From an uncultured Campylobacter sp. (GTDB lineage Bacteria; Campylobacterota; Campylobacteria; Campylobacterales; Campylobacteraceae), in assembly GCF_938030685.1 (NCBI RefSeq), contig NZ_CALHHX010000188.1:1-8984 (forward strand): a stretch of DNA of 8,984 nucleotides, given 5' to 3'. The position numbers and the translations under genes are program-made. Below are positions 6,406 through 8,984 of this stretch, one piece after another. How positions within the stretch are numbered: position 1 is the stretch's first letter; each line of letters opens with the position of its first letter. The notes under the pieces were generated by a model, which searched no databases, had not been told where the DNA came from, and saw only the letters and a list, made by a program, of their open reading frames with translations.

Positions 6406-6707
6406 ATATCTTTAAATTTATATCACAGCATCGTGACTTCAAAATTTTACTCTTGACTTCATTGAGGAATAAGAAAATCTTCTATAATCTAAATCGGGGT
6501 ATTTTATCTACTAATTCATTTCAAGCTAATGGCTTAAAATTAATAATTATCGAGAAAGATATATAAAATTCTTTAAATTGTAAAATTTGCCGACTCGTCT
6601 AAAATTTGTGATTTATCATACCACCAATCTTATCAATAATATTAAATAGGAATTGCGAAAGACTTAAATTTGCACGGATTTTCTTATCGTAACATTTAGA
6701 ATTTTAA
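6406..6707. other. Spacer between tRNA-fMet and the insertion sequence
   Basis: AT-rich DNA without a convincing gene. A TATAAT box at 6483-6488 is the best signal. TTGACT at 6453-6458 is too far upstream (24 bases) to be its -35. The box lies in TTCTATAATCTAAAT and could start a short RNA or read toward the transposase. I see no terminator after the tRNA genes and no sizeable stem downstream of the box. Confidence 0.4.
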
Positions 6708-6726
6708 GGCTCTCTTTAACTTAAGC
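6708..6726 (+). repeat. Left inverted repeat of the insertion sequence
   Basis: Begins GGCTC and ends ACTTAAGC. Compared with the reverse complement of the right end, three positions in the middle differ. Confidence 0.78.
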
Positions 6727-6751
6727 TCACACAAAGGAGTAGTAAGTTACG

Positions 6752-7469
6752 ATGAGAGCTATGAAAAACAGGTATATAGTCCGTTCCCGAATTTCAGAAA
6801 AGAAATTTAGAGAAATTTTAAAGTACTTCGCAGAAGATATAGAAGCATCAAAGATATCAAATTTAACTAAAATTTCAGAAGCAACCCTATGTAAAATCTT
6901 TAGAGAAATAAGAGCTCTTATGTCTAAAGAGTGTGAAAAGATAAGCAAATTTAGCGGTGAGATTTCCAGCTTGCAAGCTCGCCTAGAAGCTTCGCTTTGA
7001 GATTGATGAAAGCTACTTCGGATCTAAAAGAGTAAGGGGTAAAAGAGGTAGAGGCGCAGCAAATAAAACGCCAGTGTTCAGTATGCTTAAAAGAGACGGC
7101 AAAGTTTATACTCAGATAGTTAAAAACTGCTCTGCTAGTGAGCTAATACCCATATTATCGCAATATAGCGAGCTTGATAGCTCTACTATCTATTCTGATT
7201 GCTGGAAGGCTTATGACGGTTTGGTAGATTACGGAGCCAAAGAGCACTACAGGGTGAAGCACTCTAAAAATGAATTTGCTAACGGTAAAAATCATATAAA
7301 CGGCATAGAAAACTTCTGGGGTTAAGCTAAATTTAAAGGTATTAAGAAAGAGAATTTCTTGCTTCATCTTAAAGAGTGTGAATTTAGATATAATACTAAA
7401 ACTACACAGGAAAACCTATATCAGAAACTGTTGAAATTGATAAGAGAGAATCCGCTTAAGTTTAATTGA
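6752..7469 (+). pseudogene. IS1595-family DDE transposase, inactivated
   Basis: The first part (6752-6997) encodes a helix-turn-helix-like N terminus (SRISEKKFREILKYF, then ISEATLCKIFREIRAL) and KFSGEI. The catalytic part continues in another frame from about 6999: EIDESYFGSKRVRGKRGRG (first Asp), IYSDCWKAYDG (second Asp) and HINGIENFWG, then a TAA stop at 7323-7325, and still in frame AKFKGIKKENFLLHLKECEF down to TGA at 7467-7469. Two defects are therefore visible. A 34-bp insertion (6965-6998) splits SGEI from EIDESYFG and shifts the frame. A stop follows FWG; the family usually has FWGYAKxRLAKFxG here, so a few codons also seem lost. The ribosome site AAGGAG (6734-6739) remains. The gene cannot make an active enzyme unless sequencing errors explain both defects. 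Confidence 0.88.
6965..6998 (+). repeat. 34-bp palindrome-rich insertion inside the transposase gene
   Basis: Lies between two copies of GAGATT (6959-6964 and 6999-7004). Removing it restores one frame with the normal family motif SGEIEIDESYFG. The insert holds a perfect 12-bp palindrome, AGCTTGCAAGCT (6968-6979), and an 8-bp one, GAAGCTTC (6986-6993). Its origin is unknown. Confidence 0.7.
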
Positions 7470-7472
7470 GCC
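7454..7472 (-). repeat. Right inverted repeat of the insertion sequence
   Basis: Reverse complement begins GGCTC and ends ACTTAAGC; 16 of 19 positions match the left end. It overlaps the last codons and stop of the transposase remnant. Confidence 0.78.
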
Positions 7473-7487
7473 ATTTTATTTAGCTGC

Positions 7488-7511
7488 CCGTCCGGTCGCT
7501 CGCAAAGACGG
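7488..7511 (-). repeat. REP-like palindrome next to the insertion sequence
   Basis: On the minus strand this reads CCGTC, then TTTGCGAGCGACCG, then GACGG: a 5-bp stem around a conserved-looking core. It closely resembles the intergenic motif CGTCATTGCGAGCGACCG that I know from many unrelated bacterial genomes. It lies 16 bases beyond the right end of the insertion sequence and 13 bases beyond the stop of the leftward gene at 7524, so it could act at that mRNA's 3' end. Confidence 0.45.
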
Positions 7512-7523
7512 AAGTCATGGAAG

Positions 7524-7859
7524 CTATTCCTCATCTACAATTACCCATCTTTTTCTAGATTCTTCATCGTATTGCTTTAAAATTTCTATTATTCTATTCT
7601 GCAATATTTGCAAAGTTTCCATATATTTTGTAGGAATTAGTTCAAAAATATCCTCTAATTCGCAGCACTCGATTATTATGTCTATAATGTATTCATTAAC
7701 CTTATTTTTTTCCAAATGCGTTGAAATATAGGGCGAAAACAAAATTCTTTGGCTTTCATCTATAGTAATCGCTTTGTATTCCAATGCCTGTAATGAGCCT
7801 AGCGCCATTAGCAAAATAGCCCTCTCGCTTACCATGTCAATATTTTTTTCTAATATCAT
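7524..7859 (-). CDS. Small acidic protein, DUF3969-like
   Basis: A 111-residue soluble protein without signal or membrane segments. The blocks ERAILLMALGSLQALE, ITIDESQRILFSP and CCELEDIFELIP resemble, from memory, the DUF3969 family, whose members end a helix with LFSPY and continue with ELEDVESLIPE. No biochemical role is known to me for that family. Its start overlaps the stop of the upstream gene as ATGA (7856-7859), so the two are translationally coupled and probably work in the same setting. Together with the neighbours this suggests a small-protein array of the immunity type, but no single residue proves it. Low GC and AT-ending codons match the rest of this region and differ from aguAB. 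Confidence 0.8.
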   Translation of the reverse strand: MILEKNIDMVSERAILLMALGSLQALEYKAITIDESQRILFSPYISTHLEKNKVNEYIIDIIIECCELEDIFELIPTKYMETLQILQNRIIEILKQYDEESRKRWVIVDEE

Positions 7860-8206
7860 TCGGTGTCGCTCCGCCCGTATTTAATTTTATCCAAAATCAT
7901 ACAAATCTTCCTCTCGTCTATCTCCCCATAAAGGCAGGGATTTGCCAGTTCAAATATGATTTCCTGCAAAATTTCATCCTCATATCCTATGTCCTCGCGG
8001 CACTCGATTAAATTTGCCCATTCCTCAAGGAGGTCATATGAAATTTCTTTATCGATGACCCTATTTAAGATGTTTGCGATGGTATTCTTAGTTATCATTA
8101 CAAGCTCCGATTCGCTATCAAAGCCTATCTTTGCCAAGTCGCTTTTTATCGCGCTTATATCTTTGGTGAAATTTATTAAATTTAATAAAATATCTATTTT
8201 AGCCAT
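7856..8206 (-). CDS. Small acidic helical protein, immunity-like
   Basis: A 116-residue acidic protein, mostly helical by its residue pattern, with no signal peptide. Notable stretches are LLEEWANLIECREDIGYEDE (about 58-77) and EIIFELANPCLYGEI (about 81-95). Proteins with EEWAN-IE-REDI and ELANP blocks occur, as I recall, in toxin-immunity neighbourhoods of many bacteria, but I cannot name the family. I chose the ATG at 8204-8206 over a TTG one codon earlier. It has no good ribosome site of its own but overlaps the stop of a 27-codon reading frame as TGATG, so coupled translation is likely. The downstream gene overlaps its stop by four bases. Confidence 0.8.
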   Translation of the reverse strand: MAKIDILLNLINFTKDISAIKSDLAKIGFDSESELVMITKNTIANILNRVIDKEISYDLLEEWANLIECREDIGYEDEILQEIIFELANPCLYGEIDERKICMILDKIKYGRSDTE

Positions 8207-8289
8207 CAATGTCGCATTTGCCCTCGCGCCTCTATAATCATATTCTTATACTTTTCATAAAGCCTTGGTTTCAAAATTTTAAATTTCAC
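8206..8289 (-). CDS. 27-codon mini-ORF coupled to the immunity-like gene
   Basis: A GTG start (8287-8289) follows a strong ribosome site AAGGAG (8297-8302) at 7 bases. It encodes a basic peptide (KFKILKPRLYEKYKN, then MIIEARGQMRH) and its TGA overlaps the next ATG. The same frame is open upstream to about 8318 without another start (ending KGLRRNA before the GTG). It may be a leader that drives translation of the next gene, a real small protein, or the C-terminal remnant of a larger protein such as a toxin. I cannot decide among these, but the start signals are better than those of the larger gene that follows. Confidence 0.5.
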   Translation of the reverse strand: MKFKILKPRLYEKYKNMIIEARGQMRH

Positions 8290-8324
8290 AGCGTTTCTCC
8301 TTAGTCCTTTCCAAATTTAAAGCT

Positions 8325-8769
8325 TTATCCAATCCTCTTTTTTACGCCGAATTCAAATTCGACCTGCTTAAATGCGTCCTCTATGCTTTTATAAAATTTC
8401 CCATACACAATCCAATTAAAATTTTCATTTGGGCACCCGCCCAGGGCTAATGACTGGGCAGTATGCAAAGTCATCTCCGTTTCTAGCGCGATAATTAGTG
8501 ATATATCGGGTTGCTACTTCAAATGCATCGTCATCTTCCGATTCAATACTCCAGCAATCGTATGTGATTATGGGCTTATTGCCGCTTAGGCGATATACAT
8601 CCCCTCCGACGATAAGCATATCTCTATCTCTTGCGATTTTTAGTACCTCCATTACATCGTCAAATCTTCAAGCGATTCCATAAATTCCGTACTCCTCCCT
8701 TAAGCGTATACCGCGCTCCAGCAGATCCTGCGGCACGATATTTACGTAATCTTCATCTATAAATGACAT
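8325..8769 (-). pseudogene. Imm40-like immunity gene with a nonsense codon and a frameshift
   Basis: The ATG at 8767-8769 with AAGGAG (8776-8781) starts MSFIDEDYVNIVPQDLLERG and reaches YGIYGIA before TGA (8668-8670). The same frame goes on with RFDDVMEVLKIARDRDML, then IVGGDVYRLSGNKPIITYD and CWSIESEDDDAFEVA. GGDVY followed by TYD-W is, from memory, typical of Immunity protein 40. The TGA stands where related proteins have Trp (GIAW-FDDV). The frame stops again at TGA 8425-8427, but another frame continues GGCPNENFNWIVYGKFYKS to TAA at 8325-8327. Dropping one G in CCTGGGCGGG (8436-8446) joins them. The restored protein would have about 147 residues. A shorter product from the ATG at 8650-8652 (75 residues) is possible but lacks a clear ribosome site. 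Confidence 0.75.
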
Positions 8770-8793
8770 AATTCGCTCCTTTTAAGTATAAGA

Positions 8794-8984
8794 TTATTGC
8801 CATTGCCATTTTTCTATTTCGTCTTTCTTTACGAAATACCCTCTTTCGCCGCAAGGATAGTAAATTTTACACCATTCGCCTTCGCAGGATTGGATAGGGA
8901 TGACTATCTCATCATAATAAGCAAATTCTTCTTTATCTTCATAGAAAATTTTACGAATAACGGCGTCTTTAAATTTATATATAA
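8794..8984 (-). CDS. Partial small protein with an SH3-like C terminus
   Basis: Only the last 62 residues lie in the window; the gene enters from the right edge and ends at TAA 8794-8796. Visible blocks are KIFYEDKEEFAYYDEIVIP, CEGEWCKIYYPCGERGYF and KKDEIEKWQWQ. The pattern GEWCKIYY..G..GYFVKKDEI is like the second half of a bacterial SH3 domain, where W-K/V-I and GYV/F strands recur. Three cysteines are present in this part. It is 24 bases upstream of the Imm40-like start and in the same direction, so probably in the same transcript. SH3-like small proteins occur among immunity proteins and in the cell envelope; whether this one has a signal peptide cannot be seen. Confidence 0.75.
   Translation of the reverse strand, partial: IYKFKDAVIRKIFYEDKEEFAYYDEIVIPIQSCEGEWCKIYYPCGERGYFVKKDEIEKWQWQ

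Larger units (their letters stand above)
6708..7472 (+). mobile_element. Degenerate IS1595-family insertion sequence (IS1016/ISXO2-like)
   Basis: A 765-bp element bounded by imperfect inverted repeats: left 6708-6726 and right 7454-7472 match at 16 of 19 positions, both beginning GGCTC and sharing ACTTAAGC. It holds one transposase gene, now broken. The ends enclose the gene closely, as in small IS1595-family members of about 0.7-0.8 kb. The flanks may keep part of a target duplication (ATTTTAA at 6701-6707, ATTTTAT at 7473-7479), but in such AT-rich DNA this is weak. It separates the tRNA pair from the immunity-like genes. Confidence 0.82.

Noticed and set aside
6453..6488. TTGACT and TATAAT as a full sigma-70 promoter
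   Set aside because: The spacing is 24 bases, too long for a standard pair; only the -10 box is kept as a weak signal.
8668..8670. TGA read as an amino acid (Trp or selenocysteine) in the Imm40-like gene
   Set aside because: Campylobacterota use TGA as a stop, as the other genes here do; the same gene has a second lesion, so decay is simpler.

Overview
The window looks like chromosomal DNA of a Campylobacter-type bacterium (Campylobacterota). Intergenic DNA is full of AAATTT/AAAATTTTA runs, genes mix GC-rich codons with AT-rich spacers, promoters are mostly a TATAAT box without a good -35, and an adjacent agmatine deiminase / N-carbamoylputrescine amidase pair is typical of the group. A non-jejuni, mid-GC oral-type Campylobacter is my inference; the species cannot be fixed from the sequence.

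Left part (1-2618, minus strand): an NSS-family sodium-coupled transporter (1299-2612) reads leftward into a four-helix membrane protein of unknown function (609-1232) and a small membrane protein (244-592) that is intact only if one extra base in a short homopolymer is ignored. Bases 1-243 hold no gene I can defend.

Middle (2619-6405, plus strand): a spacer with small hairpins, a tRNA-Arg with anticodon GCG, then the polyamine operon aguA-aguB, which would turn agmatine into putrescine. AguB carries about 95 extra residues between two conserved blocks of the nitrilase fold. Next is a stand-alone type IV pilin-like gene with a textbook promoter (TTGACA, 17 bp, TATAAT), a hairpin near the predicted mRNA 5' end, a strong ribosome binding site and a clean terminator, so it is probably abundant. 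tRNA-Gln and initiator tRNA-fMet follow.

Right part (6406-8984): AT-rich accessory DNA. A 765-bp IS1595-family insertion sequence with 19-bp imperfect inverted ends carries a dead transposase (a 34-bp insertion that shifts frame, plus an in-frame stop). Beyond it, reading leftward from the right edge, are small genes that look like an array of toxin-immunity genes: a partial SH3-like protein, an Imm40-like gene broken by a stop and a frameshift, a 27-codon mini-ORF translationally coupled to a 116-aa acidic protein, and an overlapping DUF3969-like protein. No toxin is inside the window; if there is one, it should lie to the right. The tRNA pair, the dead insertion sequence, the decaying genes and the low GC suggest a turnover hotspot next to tRNA genes.
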